In this document: positions 1 through 8,484 of the stretch, one piece after another
Position numbering within the stretch: the stretch's first letter is position 1
Layout of the letters: every line of letters begins with the position of its first letter
Assembly (NCBI RefSeq): GCF_003003845.1
Contig: NZ_PVWO01000009.1
Location: 1 to 35,005 of the forward strand
Source: Chamaesiphon polymorphus CCALA 037
GTDB lineage: Bacteria; Cyanobacteriota; Cyanobacteriia; Cyanobacteriales; Chamaesiphonaceae
DNA: 35,005 nucleotides
Reading direction: 5' to 3'
Position numbers and translations under genes: made by a program
The notes under the pieces: generated by a model
What the model saw: the letters and a program-made list of their open reading frames with translations, nothing else
Database searches by the model: none
What the model was told of the DNA's origin: nothing

Positions 1-804
1 CTTGGCATATGCTATATTACTTTATTCTCAAAAAGCTCTCTTCTAATCATATGGTTATTTGTGCCGCTCAGTACTAGTATGCTATTTTGGGCGACTGCGG
101 CCTATTTAATTTGGGAACGGCAAGACAAACTTCAGTATCAAACCAGTTTGGTAGCCAGCTTGTTCGGAACCATCTTGCTGTCCATGCTATTACTTAAGAC
201 GACTGGATATTGTGAAGAATCTTTCCTATTTATTTATCCATTTCTGGCTGGAATTGCGATCGCGACGATCGCGTCTGGTTTTCGAGGATTGAAAGAATAT
301 TGGCGAGAACTCGTACTGCTATTTTTTTCCGGCATACCCGAAGTTTTGTTCGCCACACTCGCCGATCCGTCGCCAGTGACAGCTCAATTTGCCACTGCCG
401 TGCTGTGGTATTCAGGTTGGCCCGTAACTCAAAACGGCATCTATATCAATCTTGCAGGTACTAGCGTTCAGGTATATAGTGGCTGCTCTGGAGTAGTCGC
501 CATGAGCCAATTGCTAGGCATGTCGGTTTTGTTTCTGATGCTGTTGCCTTTGCCCTGGAAATGGTCGCAAAAATTGATTATACCTATAGCAGCAGTCGCG
601 ATCGGGTTTATGGTTAATGTGGCACGGGTAGCGTTAATGGCAATTCTGGTAGCTCAAAAACAGATGGAATCTTTTGAATACTGGCACGAGGGTTCTGGTT
701 CGTTGGTATTTTCCGTCATCGGGACGATGTTATTAGTGGGAGTAGTCTGGCTGCTGATTAAATTATTTACACCTGCCTCACCAGTGCGGGAGGAAGCAGA
801 ATGA
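1..804 (+). CDS. crtA: Cyanoexosortase A (5' end outside window)
   Basis: This is a multi-pass inner-membrane transpeptidase-like protein of the exosortase family, thought to cleave C-terminal sorting signals of exported proteins. The exosortase catalytic triad is visible: Cys in GCSGVVAMSQLLG, Arg in NVARVALMA, and His in the segment FEYWHEGSGS. Between and around these lie about seven hydrophobic segments. The frame is open from base 1 and hydrophobic residues continue upstream of the GTG at 61, so I read the gene as starting before the window and the GTG as internal. The stop overlaps the start of the next gene (ATGA at 801-804), so the two are translationally coupled. Family assignment is firm; the A subclass rests on the two downstream partners, which resemble the cyanoexosortase A-associated proteins. 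The symbol is the family name for cyanoexosortase A and has also been used for carotenoid genes. Confidence 0.85.
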   Translation, partial: LGICYITLFSKSSLLIIWLFVPLSTSMLFWATAAYLIWERQDKLQYQTSLVASLFGTILLSMLLLKTTGYCEESFLFIYPFLAGIAIATIASGFRGLKEYWRELVLLFFSGIPEVLFATLADPSPVTAQFATAVLWYSGWPVTQNGIYINLAGTSVQVYSGCSGVVAMSQLLGMSVLFLMLLPLPWKWSQKLIIPIAAVAIGFMVNVARVALMAILVAQKQMESFEYWHEGSGSLVFSVIGTMLLVGVVWLLIKLFTPASPVREEAE

Positions 805-1502
805 TAATGTCTGTAGCCACTTTAGCACGTCAATCTTTGCTAGTCGTTTTGTGTGGCGGTGCCATCGGCGTATTGGGTAATGCGATCTTAAATAACCCCA
901 CCAGGGCGAGTTTGCGGCAGCCTGCCAAGTTTGATTATCCGCAGCAGGTGCCATTACCAGTCAAGATGTTAGCTAGTAAACCCTTAGCCGACCATGCTTT
1001 TCCCAATCAGCAGATCGCCACAGGGATGTCGTATCGCTACGATAACAAGCCCCAGCCGATCGATATTCAGATCCGCTACGTCACCGATGGGGTCTCGAAT
1101 CGTCCGACCATGGATGCGATGCTACCTCAGTTTACCAAAGTTCCGGCAACTGTACTGGGGCCAGCCACGATGAAAGAACGACCTGGGTTGGGTTTTTATA
1201 GCTTATTTGTCGATCGCAAAACGGCGTATTTTGGTACTTGTATCAATCCGCAAGGGATAGTTACCGTAACTGGAGATCAGTTTCATAACAATAGCAGTCC
1301 CAATCCGCTGGCTAATGGCATTCCCTTCCATCGGTTTTTACCGTGGTTGATGGGGCGGCAAACCTTCAGGGATAGCCGCTGCCTGTGGACATTGCTATCT
1401 ACCCCGATCGATGAAGCTGCTCCTGATGCTACGATGAAAACATTAGAAACAACAGGCGTAAATTGGATCCGTTGGTGGCAGGGAAATTTCCCTGCGGCCT
1501 AA
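801..1502 (+). CDS. Cyanoexosortase A system-associated protein
   Basis: A 233-residue protein with a single N-terminal hydrophobic segment (about residues 10-30) followed by a soluble, presumably periplasmic region. I recognise it as the EpsI-like partner that follows cyanoexosortase A in many cyanobacteria. Its molecular job is unknown; EpsI-like partners are thought to support exosortase or exopolysaccharide export. The soluble part contains two cysteines, in YFGTCINP and DSRCLWTL, that could form a disulfide. The start ATG at 801 overlaps the exosortase stop by 4 bp; a second ATG two codons later (807) is an equally possible start. No catalytic motif is visible. Confidence 0.8.
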   Translation: MIMSVATLARQSLLVVLCGGAIGVLGNAILNNPTRASLRQPAKFDYPQQVPLPVKMLASKPLADHAFPNQQIATGMSYRYDNKPQPIDIQIRYVTDGVSNRPTMDAMLPQFTKVPATVLGPATMKERPGLGFYSLFVDRKTAYFGTCINPQGIVTVTGDQFHNNSSPNPLANGIPFHRFLPWLMGRQTFRDSRCLWTLLSTPIDEAAPDATMKTLETTGVNWIRWWQGNFPAA

Positions 1503-1547
1503 ATTGTCAACTCAATTTTCTTTACTCCCGTTAAATTAAATAATCAG

Positions 1548-2204
1548 GTGCTATTTTTTATGACTCCAGCTCTAGTTCTCTTTCGCATTGTTGGTTATGG
1601 ACTGCTGATCCTGACACTATTTGATGTGGTCAGCGCGCTCGTACCGCCCCAATTTAGCAATCCGGGCTGGCAGTTTCAGACTGCTGGAGGATTTGTAGAA
1701 CGCTCTGCCGTGCCGCTGATCGGCTTTATCCTCGTCTTTTACGGTAACCAAGAGATTCGCAAAAAGCGAGAGTTGTTGGTACTCAAGGCATTGTCTTGGC
1801 TGGCGTTGCTATCGGCGATCTTCTATTTTGCATTGGTAGTGGTTTTCTTTGTGACCTTGCCTACTCTCAACGATCGCGCTCAAGCACAAGTCAACGCGCA
1901 ATTCGATCCGAGAATAACCCAAGCACAACAGATTCAAACTCAACTTGAGAAGATGTCCGGCTCTCAAGTAGAAGCTTTGATGAAGAGTAATCGCATGCAA
2001 ATGACCGATCCGACAGCTTTTAAAGCTAAAGCGATGCAGGAAGCCGCCGCTGTCGAGAAGAACTTAAAAGATCAATCGAGCATTAGTAAAGGTGGTCAAA
2101 GAACTGCTTTAATCAAAAGTGCTGTCAAGTGGGGCTTGGGTGCTTTAGTTACAGGTGTGCTGTTCGTGCAATTATGGGCGGGTACCGCTTGGGCGAGACA
2201 ATAG
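1548..2204 (+). CDS. HpsJ-like membrane protein, exosortase-associated
   Basis: A 218-residue protein with four hydrophobic segments: three in the first half (roughly residues 8-30, 50-65 and 80-102) and one near the C-terminus (about 190-212). Between the third and fourth lies a polar Gln/Ala/Lys-rich, probably helical stretch (about 108-185). This matches HpsJ-like proteins found next to cyanoexosortase A; HpsJ itself belongs to the hormogonium polysaccharide locus of filamentous cyanobacteria. It lies 45 bp after the exosortase partner and is probably in the same operon. The GTG at 1548 gives 218 residues; the ATG at 1560 (residue 5) is an alternative that leaves the first membrane helix intact. 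The stop codon TAG (2202-2204) overlaps the first unit of a 7-nt repeat array. The biochemical role is unknown. Confidence 0.7.
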   Translation: MLFFMTPALVLFRIVGYGLLILTLFDVVSALVPPQFSNPGWQFQTAGGFVERSAVPLIGFILVFYGNQEIRKKRELLVLKALSWLALLSAIFYFALVVVFFVTLPTLNDRAQAQVNAQFDPRITQAQQIQTQLEKMSGSQVEALMKSNRMQMTDPTAFKAKAMQEAAAVEKNLKDQSSISKGGQRTALIKSAVKWGLGALVTGVLFVQLWAGTAWARQ

Positions 2205-2251
2205 GATTTAGGATTTAGGCTTTAGGATTTAGGCTTTAGGCTTTAGGCTTT
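2203..2251. repeat. Heptanucleotide tandem array, AGG(A/C)TTT x7
   Basis: Seven consecutive 7-nt units, alternating AGGATTT and AGGCTTT, read without interruption. The first unit overlaps the stop codon of the HpsJ-like gene. It resembles the short tandemly repeated repetitive (STRR) sequences known in cyanobacteria. A related array lies at 30592-30633. Confidence 0.9.
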
Positions 2252-2371
2252 GTTTGTTAAATCGGTGTCGAATCGATCGAGCGAGCGGAGATCGTGTCTT
2301 TGATTTGACATGGTGTCCGCTCTTTTTTGTTCGATTCTGTTGCTGTCCTTGGGAGTGGGGCTGTAAACTTG

Positions 2372-3847
2372 CTAGACTGAGTTCGATCGATTTGTCAATC
2401 TTGCCAACCAATTAAAATCTAAAAGTCGTTCCAAAAAAGACCGCTCTCCTTCGTGCTTGAGTAGCAGTAGCGGGATCAGTGATAACAAGCGGAGGATGCT
2501 AGAAATTACGAATAAACTAGTCAATCCGCCCAGAGAATCGAGCAGATCGAGTCCGCCGCCAGCGACGGTACCCGCCGCACCGCTGATGCCTGCAACAGCA
2601 GCAGCAATGCCAAAATATTGAGCCTGATGATGTTCGTGAGCGATTTCGATCTGGAGATTATTAATGCTCAGATCGATCGCGGCACTCGCCCCACCATTGA
2701 GAATGAATAGCAGGGGCAAAACCACCCACAATGAGAGCGAATCTTTACCCACACCCAGCCATAGCAGTGGCAAGACCGTCATAACTAGTCCCATGACTAA
2801 CAGCGGCAGCCGATTGCCGATGCGATCGCTCCAACGACCGAAGGGGATCAGCAACGCGAGATTGGCTACCGATGTCAGGCTATTGTAGAGTGTCACCCAG
2901 CCGACATCGATCGATAAATCTTGGAGTAGATACAGATTGAAAAATGGCGCGCTGAGATTGAGTGCGAATGTCCAGGCACCCAGACACCACAGAAAGCCCT
3001 GAAAATGCGGATCTTGGCCGATTGTTACCAGTGCAGATTCGGGCGGGGAGACGATTGCTACTGTTGTAGAGGTAGAATTAGCCTCAATCTGAATAGTGCC
3101 CGATTTTAACCGATCTTGGGGATTGACATCGACCATTTGCCATTGACAGATCAGACTAATTATGCCTGCGACGATCCCAACGGCTAAAGCGATCGCAAAT
3201 CCTTCTAACTCGCCGCTAGGATAGTTGGCTACCAAAAAACCAGCGATCGCGACGACGATGAGACTAGTGAGATTTGAAGCTGTATTGCGAATGCCAAAAT
3301 AACGACCGCGCAATTGTCTGGGCACCAAAGCCGCCATCCAGCTCAACCAAGTCGCACTCCCCAAACCGCCTAATATATGGCTTAGAGCCACTACCAACAT
3401 CGTCCAGATCGCCATCGTGCGATCGTCGATCCGTTGCTGAGTGTAGAGCCAAATGCCCACGAGCAGGAATAGCCACACCAATCGCGATGGTATATAAATA
3501 CCCGAACAAAAGCGTAACCGACTTTGCAACCGATCGCCCCACCAGGCTCCCAGAGGTTGGACGATATTGGAGATCATCGGAATTGCTGCTAAAATGCCGA
3601 TCTCGAATGAATTTGCCTGAAGATCGACTAAGAAATTACTCAGTAAGACGCCACCCGTGAGGTTAGAAAAGATCGCTGCGAATACTCCATCGATCGAGGA
3701 TGCCTTGAGACTGCGGCGAATCTCGCTGGTGGGAATGCGTTGGAGTGTAGTCGAGCGTTGGCGTAGCCTCTCCTTTGGAGAATCGTCTTCATCGGTCTGT
3801 AGCTCGATTTGAATGGCTGTTACCGTCGTCTTCAGACCTAGATCCAC
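2372..3847 (-). CDS. MFS transporter
   Basis: A 491-residue membrane protein with about 12 predicted transmembrane helices in two blocks (about residues 50-235 and 280-470) separated by a polar loop of roughly 40 residues. The loop after helix 2 (GAWWGDRLQSR) and the matching position in the second half (IPFGRWSDRIGNRLP) carry the G-x-x-x-D-R-x-x-R signature of the major facilitator superfamily, so the family is clear. The substrate cannot be inferred. The first 45 residues are hydrophilic and rich in Asp, Glu and Arg. The start is a GTG (3845-3847); no ATG lies between it and the first helix. It stands alone between two intergenic gaps, convergent with the HpsJ-like gene. Confidence 0.85.
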   Translation of the reverse strand: MDLGLKTTVTAIQIELQTDEDDSPKERLRQRSTTLQRIPTSEIRRSLKASSIDGVFAAIFSNLTGGVLLSNFLVDLQANSFEIGILAAIPMISNIVQPLGAWWGDRLQSRLRFCSGIYIPSRLVWLFLLVGIWLYTQQRIDDRTMAIWTMLVVALSHILGGLGSATWLSWMAALVPRQLRGRYFGIRNTASNLTSLIVVAIAGFLVANYPSGELEGFAIALAVGIVAGIISLICQWQMVDVNPQDRLKSGTIQIEANSTSTTVAIVSPPESALVTIGQDPHFQGFLWCLGAWTFALNLSAPFFNLYLLQDLSIDVGWVTLYNSLTSVANLALLIPFGRWSDRIGNRLPLLVMGLVMTVLPLLWLGVGKDSLSLWVVLPLLFILNGGASAAIDLSINNLQIEIAHEHHQAQYFGIAAAVAGISGAAGTVAGGGLDLLDSLGGLTSLFVISSILRLLSLIPLLLLKHEGERSFLERLLDFNWLARLTNRSNSV

Positions 3848-3994
3848 AGATTAACCTCGCTTGCAACAAAAAAGATCGCATTATTTGAATTCTGACAGAA
3901 TTCAGAGATGAGCGAATCGGGAATAGGAGATAGGGATCGGATAAAATTTTTGACATTCAGAGTGTTGACAACTAGAAGCGGGGAAAGGGGTGAG

Positions 3995-4029
3995 GGGTAA
4001 TGGGTAATGGGTAATGGGTAATGGGTAAT
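3995..4029. repeat. Heptanucleotide tandem array, GGGTAAT x5
   Basis: Five perfect GGGTAAT units in the spacer downstream of the citramalate synthase stop codon and upstream of the MFS gene. Same unit length as the other arrays of this window. Confidence 0.9.
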
Positions 4030-4068
4030 GGAGTGTTTTTTACGACCCCTCTCCCAACTCCCTACTCC

Positions 4069-5667
4069 CTACTTAACATCTACCAAACTACACATTTGTG
4101 GCGATCTCACTAACAATCCGTATTCGATGCCTTGGGCAACAGCTTGATAAGATGCTTCGAGGATGTTTTCTGAGACGCCGATCGTCGTCCAGCGATGGTG
4201 GCCATTACTCGATTCTACCAACACGCGCGTAATTGCCGCAGTGCCCGCTTCACCATCAATAATCCGCACTTTATAATCAGTCAAATGACATTTTGCTAAT
4301 TCTGGATAAAACCTACTCAAGGCTTTGCGTAATGCGGCATCCAACGCAGCAACTGGGCCATTACCTTCGGCAACTTCGAGGATATCTTGACCATCGACAG
4401 CAATCTTAATTGTCGCTAGCGAATGATGCTGTTGAGTAGCGATCGAACAATGTACTTGAAAACCCTGAATGGTAAATAGTGTCGAAGTTTGACCTAAAAT
4501 CTCGCGCATTAATAGTTCAAAACTTGCCTCCGCGCCTTCAAATTGGTAGCCTTGATATTCTAACTCTTTGAGTTTGGCTAAAATCTGTCGCGTGCGGGGA
4601 TCGGCTTTGGTGAGCGTCAGTCCCATTTCGCTAGCTTTAATTAAAACGTTACTCAATCCCGATTGCTCGGAAATGGCAATCCGGCGTTCGTTGCCGACTA
4701 GGAGCGGGTCGATGTGTTCGTAAGTCAGCGGATTGCGTTCGACAGCCGAGACGTGGATGCCACCTTTATGGCTGAAGGCACACCGCCCCACAAATGCGGC
4801 GTAATCGTTGGGCGCAATATTGACGACTTCGCTGACATACCTACTCACCTGAGTCAATCGAATCAGATCTGCCTCGTGCAGACATGAGTAGCCCAACTTG
4901 AGTTGGAGATTGGGAATAATCGCGCAGAGATTGGCATTGCCACAGCGTTCGCCATAACCATTAATCGTCCCCTGCACCATTGTCACGCCGCTACTCACCG
5001 CCGCGAGTGCATTAGCGACGGCTAGTTCGCAATCATTGTGAGTGTGGATGCCAAATTGTAGCTCTCGCTGAGGATCGACAGTCTGAATAACGCGATCGAC
5101 AATTTTAGTAATATCTTGGGGCAATGTACCGCCATTAGTATCGCAAAAGACCAGCCAATCGGCACCAGCATCGATCGCGGTTTGTAGCGTCTTGAGGGCA
5201 TATTCTGGATTGGCTAAATAACCGTCAAACCAATGTTCGGCATCATAAATTACCCGTTTGCCCTGCGAAATTAGATACTCGATCGAGTCCCGAATCATCT
5301 CCAGATTCTCGGCTAAATCGGTCTTTAAGCCCTCTGTAACGTGTAAATCCCAAGATTTACCAAAAATCGTCACCCACTTCGTTCCAGCGGCAATAATCGC
5401 CGCTAACATTCGATCTTCTGCTGCCAGTCCGCCGGGACGTCGCGTCGAGCAAAATGCCACAACTTCTGCCTGAGTCAGCGGTTCTAGCTGCAATCGCCGA
5501 AAAAACTCGCCATCTTTAGGATTGGCACCCGGCCAACCACCCTCGATCCACGGTACGCCCAACTTGTCCAATTGTCTGGCAATTTTGAGCTTATCCTCAA
5601 CTGCCAAAGTCATACCCTCTCTTTGTGCGCCATCTCGGAGCGTCGTATCGTAGATCTGGATCGTCAT
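4069..5667 (-). CDS. cimA: (R)-citramalate synthase
   Basis: Condenses pyruvate and acetyl-CoA to citramalate, the first step of the threonine-independent route to 2-oxobutyrate and isoleucine. The 532 residues have the usual length and layout: an N-terminal HMGL-like TIM barrel opening with DTTLRDGAQREG (residues 8-19), the metal-binding HTHND motif near residue 205, NGYGERCGNANL near 235, and a C-terminal LeuA dimerisation/regulatory domain (about 395-525) where isoleucine feedback would act. The DTTLRDGAQREG segment and the NGYGERCGN region fit CimA and the related 2-isopropylmalate synthase group; overall length and sequence favour CimA. The ATG at 5665-5667 is directly preceded by a heptamer array, so there is no recognisable Shine-Dalgarno sequence. 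The next gene downstream is the MFS transporter. Confidence 0.92.
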   Translation of the reverse strand: MTIQIYDTTLRDGAQREGMTLAVEDKLKIARQLDKLGVPWIEGGWPGANPKDGEFFRRLQLEPLTQAEVVAFCSTRRPGGLAAEDRMLAAIIAAGTKWVTIFGKSWDLHVTEGLKTDLAENLEMIRDSIEYLISQGKRVIYDAEHWFDGYLANPEYALKTLQTAIDAGADWLVFCDTNGGTLPQDITKIVDRVIQTVDPQRELQFGIHTHNDCELAVANALAAVSSGVTMVQGTINGYGERCGNANLCAIIPNLQLKLGYSCLHEADLIRLTQVSRYVSEVVNIAPNDYAAFVGRCAFSHKGGIHVSAVERNPLTYEHIDPLLVGNERRIAISEQSGLSNVLIKASEMGLTLTKADPRTRQILAKLKELEYQGYQFEGAEASFELLMREILGQTSTLFTIQGFQVHCSIATQQHHSLATIKIAVDGQDILEVAEGNGPVAALDAALRKALSRFYPELAKCHLTDYKVRIIDGEAGTAAITRVLVESSNGHHRWTTIGVSENILEASYQAVAQGIEYGLLVRSPQMCSLVDVK

Positions 5668-5693
5668 GGATTTTGGATTTTGGATTTTGGATT
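5668..5693. repeat. Heptanucleotide array GGATTTT abutting the cimA start codon
   Basis: Three full GGATTTT units and a partial fourth. On the transcribed strand this reads AAAATCC repeated, ending exactly at the cimA ATG, so the array occupies the place of the ribosome binding site. Confidence 0.9.
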
Positions 5694-5820
5694 ATTTTCT
5701 GCACTTACCTTGCCACCACAGAATCTCAGCACGAGTATCGATTTAGCAGCTTGTCGTCAATTTTATGCTCTGTCATAAATTGCGCGAAAATAGAAGCAGT
5801 CTTTAATGTAGTTAATAACA

Positions 5821-6147
5821 ATGCCCCAAGTTACCGCGCAAGGAAAAAACTTTACCTGCGAATCGGGAGCCAATCTCCGCCAGGTTTTACTCGCCAATGG
5901 GGTAGATCTCTATAATGGTAATGCCAAAATTATCAATTGTATGGGCATCGGCACCTGCGGCACCTGTGCGGTTGCGATCGAAGGTGATGTATCCGCACCA
6001 AACTGGAAAGACACTGCCAGACGCAGTTTCCCACCTCATACTCCTTCAAGAAACCTTCGCCTTGCTTGTCAGACTCAAGTTTTGGGCGATATTACCGTGA
6101 GTAAATTTACCGCATTTTGGGGACAAGGACTCGATCGCGCCTGGTAA
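5821..6147 (+). CDS. 2Fe-2S ferredoxin-like protein
   Basis: A 108-residue soluble protein of the beta-grasp ferredoxin fold. Four cysteines are placed to bind one 2Fe-2S cluster: C40, C46 and C49 in NCMGIGTCGTCAV, and C83 in LRLACQTQ. The CX5CX2C spacing differs from the CX4CX2C of photosynthetic PetF, so this is not the main photosynthetic ferredoxin. The role is probably electron transfer, but the partner is unknown. The ATG at 5821 is the only sensible start. A flavin-dependent oxidoreductase is encoded two genes downstream, which might be a partner; this is a guess from proximity only. Confidence 0.85.
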   Translation: MPQVTAQGKNFTCESGANLRQVLLANGVDLYNGNAKIINCMGIGTCGTCAVAIEGDVSAPNWKDTARRSFPPHTPSRNLRLACQTQVLGDITVSKFTAFWGQGLDRAW

Positions 6148-6193
6148 TGATCGGTTGTTATCTTTCTATTCATAGAACCTACTTGAGATCTGC

Positions 6194-6266
6194 TAGTGGG
6201 GAGGGCGGGTTTGTTCTAGATCGAACAGTAACATCCGTAGCAGCTAGCATAAACCCGCCCCTACCC
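6194..6266. repeat. MITE-like palindromic element
   Basis: Imperfect terminal inverted repeats of about 22 bp (left arm 6198-6219, right arm 6244-6266, both containing a GGGCGGGTTT core) flank about 24 bp. No protein is encoded. A partial copy of the left end lies at 23655-23681. The element sits between the ferredoxin stop and the start of the next gene and may be part of that gene's leader. Confidence 0.75.
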
Positions 6267-6299
6267 GTCATAGATTCTTCTCCTACTCTCCTGTTAACA

Positions 6300-6836
6300 A
6301 TGTCAACGATCTTTCACATTTCTCCACTCATCCGAATCACACTAAGCTTACTGTATATCTCGCTGATGATTCCGCTGCCATTCCTGGCGACATTTGCCCG
6401 TGCCGAAGTTCCAGCGTGGCTGATGTGGGTGGGAATCGGTTTGGGATTTACCGCACTCCAGGGGGCATTAAGCCAGCGGGTGGTAGTGGACGATCGATCG
6501 ATCCAGGTGAATTATCCAGCGTGGGTGCCGAGTTTGTTCGTTAAAAGTTGGAGCCTAGCTTGGAGCGATGTTAAAGAATTAAAAATGCGGACGACCGGAC
6601 AGGGTGGATTGGTTTATTATTTTATTAATGGCAATGGCGAAGGATTTTTACTACCGATGCGGGTTGCGGGGTTTAATCGATTGGTCGGATTAATTCAACA
6701 ATATACCTCGATCGATACTACCGATATTTATCCACTTTCTCAACCTTGGATGTATTTTGCTTTATTACTATTAACTGGCTTATTATTACTAACTGACACT
6801 TGGACGATCTGGACGGCGATCGATTTAAGTATTTGA
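6300..6836 (+). CDS. Membrane protein with PH-like domain, hypothetical
   Basis: A 178-residue protein starting at the ATG at 6300. The frame stays open upstream to 6117, but that part runs through the palindromic element and is not protein-like, so the shorter form is preferred. Two N-terminal hydrophobic helices (about residues 8-30 and 38-56) are followed by a beta-rich stretch of about 85 residues (starting RVVVDDRSIQVNYP and including WSDVKELKMR and GNGEGFLLPM) that resembles a bacterial PH domain, then a C-terminal helix (about 152-172). The topology predicts a cytoplasmic domain anchored to the membrane. The function is unknown. Its stop codon overlaps a heptamer array. Confidence 0.7.
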   Translation: MSTIFHISPLIRITLSLLYISLMIPLPFLATFARAEVPAWLMWVGIGLGFTALQGALSQRVVVDDRSIQVNYPAWVPSLFVKSWSLAWSDVKELKMRTTGQGGLVYYFINGNGEGFLLPMRVAGFNRLVGLIQQYTSIDTTDIYPLSQPWMYFALLLLTGLLLLTDTWTIWTAIDLSI

Positions 6837-6853
6837 TAGTTGATAGTTAATAG
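6833..6853. repeat. Heptanucleotide array TT(G/A)ATAG x3
   Basis: Three 7-nt units that overlap the TGA stop codon of the preceding membrane protein gene. Confidence 0.8.
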
Positions 6854-6882
6854 TGAACGCAAGTGTCCTTTTACTCTTTATT

Positions 6883-6910
6883 ACCCATCCACCCATCCAC
6901 CCATCCACCC
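6883..6910. repeat. Octanucleotide array ACCCATCC x3.5
   Basis: Three full units and a half unit, upstream of the SagB-like gene. It is the only array here with an 8-nt unit. Confidence 0.85.
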
Positions 6911-6945
6911 TTTCCCCGCTCTAATATTACCGATCGATAATTCTC

Positions 6946-8463
6946 ATGATTGATTCCTTTTCGCAGCATTATCATCAGCGGACAAAATACGATCCAGAGA
7001 CGATTTCATCTAAGAGCCAAGGGTTAGACTGGAGTCAACAACCATCATCGTATAAAGAATATAAAATCGGCACTAGTTACGATCTCAAGCCATATTTACA
7101 AGCAACCAAACAAGATGTCGAAAGTCAGTGGTGGCAGCGACTATCGCATTTCTTATTGTGTAGTTATGGACTGACGGCCAGAATTCAAACAATGGGCGAT
7201 CCGATGTATTTACGTGCCGCTCCTTCAGCAGGTGGCTTGTATCCAGCCGAAATTTATTTAGTAGCTCGCGGGAATAGTTTATTACCTGCCGGATTATATA
7301 ATTATCAAGCTAAAGATCATACCTTAATACATTTTTGGGCGAGTGATGTTTGGCAGAATATTCAAGTTGCTTGTTTCAATCATCCAGCGTTGGCGATCGC
7401 CGAGTTAAGCTTAATCACTACAGCCGTATTTTATCGCTCGGCATGGCGATATCAAGATCGGGCATATCGGCGGATTTTTCTCGATACTGGGCATTTATTA
7501 GGTAATATCGAACTGGCGGGCGCAATCAATGGATTTCGGCCTTATTTTGTAGGTGGTTTTATCGATCGCCAAATCGATGAACTACTATATCTCAATACCG
7601 AAGAAGAAGGTGTCGTCACTGTAATTCCGATTGTCGATCTGGATATGCATCCCGATCTAAGTATCCCTGCTTTCCCATCAGCACTACCTTCAAGAATCAA
7701 CCTAGAATATCCAGAGCTACCCGATGGACAATTGTTAAAGTATTGCCATCAAATGACAGAAATATCTCAATTCAGACAATTACCAGCAAATGTAAACGCG
7801 ATCGATCCAGTCGAACTTGGAGACAAATATAACTTTCCATTTTGTCTCAAGATTTCTACCGCAACATCACCGATTAGTTGGCAAGATGATGTACCCTTAG
7901 CCGGACTAGAAGACACAATTCTCAAGCGTCGATCTACTCGTGCCTATACAGGTGGAGCATTAATGCTCGAAGAACTCAATGCCATCTTAGATTTTACCTA
8001 TCATCCCCAACATTATATCGAGCAAGGTTTAGATCCCAATCCTGACTATTTTGACTTAGGTTTAATCGAGACATTTATTGCGGTCTCTGGAGTAAATGGT
8101 TTAGAAGAAGGTTGCTATTATTACGCCCCCAAAGCCCAAGAACTTCGACAAATTCGCTTTAAAAATTTTCGCCAAGAATTGCATTATCTCTGCTTGGGAC
8201 AAGAATTAGGCCGCGATGCTGGTGCTGTCATCTTTCATACCGCCGATCTAAATATGGCCGTACAAAAATATGGCGATCGAGCTTATCGTTATTTACATTT
8301 AGATGCCGGACATTTAGGTCAACGTTTAAATTTAGCCGCCATTCGTCTGGATGTCGGCGTTAGCGGGATTGCCGGATTTTTTGACGATCGAGTCAATGAA
8401 GTTTTAGGGATTCCAGCAGATGAAGCTGTCTTGTATATCACTACTTTAGGGCGTCCAGCGTAA
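6946..8463 (+). CDS. SagB/ThcOx-type flavin dehydrogenase, two nitroreductase domains
   Basis: A 505-residue protein made of two nitroreductase-fold domains. The first spans about residues 30-235 (with APSAGGLYPAEIYL, the SagB-type signature, and LDTGHLLGNIELAG); the second about 315-505 (opening LKRRSTRAYTGGAL, with LDAGHLGQRLNLAA). The two LD(T/A)GHL segments are the same motif in each copy, which shows the duplication directly. SagB/ThcOx enzymes bind FMN and oxidise azoline heterocycles in modified peptides. No YcaO cyclodehydratase or precursor peptide is visible nearby, so a peptide-tailoring role is not supported here. Convergent with the kinase-TPR gene, with only 21 bp between stop codons. 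Confidence 0.85.
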   Translation: MIDSFSQHYHQRTKYDPETISSKSQGLDWSQQPSSYKEYKIGTSYDLKPYLQATKQDVESQWWQRLSHFLLCSYGLTARIQTMGDPMYLRAAPSAGGLYPAEIYLVARGNSLLPAGLYNYQAKDHTLIHFWASDVWQNIQVACFNHPALAIAELSLITTAVFYRSAWRYQDRAYRRIFLDTGHLLGNIELAGAINGFRPYFVGGFIDRQIDELLYLNTEEEGVVTVIPIVDLDMHPDLSIPAFPSALPSRINLEYPELPDGQLLKYCHQMTEISQFRQLPANVNAIDPVELGDKYNFPFCLKISTATSPISWQDDVPLAGLEDTILKRRSTRAYTGGALMLEELNAILDFTYHPQHYIEQGLDPNPDYFDLGLIETFIAVSGVNGLEEGCYYYAPKAQELRQIRFKNFRQELHYLCLGQELGRDAGAVIFHTADLNMAVQKYGDRAYRYLHLDAGHLGQRLNLAAIRLDVGVSGIAGFFDDRVNEVLGIPADEAVLYITTLGRPA

Positions 8464-8484
8464 GATTTAGATCTCGATCTTCAG

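Noticed and set aside
2203-2251. Possible CRISPR array from the short tandem repeats
   Set aside because: Units are 7 nt and contiguous with no spacers; CRISPR repeats are 23-47 nt with unique spacers. The same holds for the other arrays.
6117-6299. N-terminal extension of the PH-like membrane protein
   Set aside because: It crosses the palindromic element and overlaps the ferredoxin end; its translation is not protein-like compared with the form starting at 6300.
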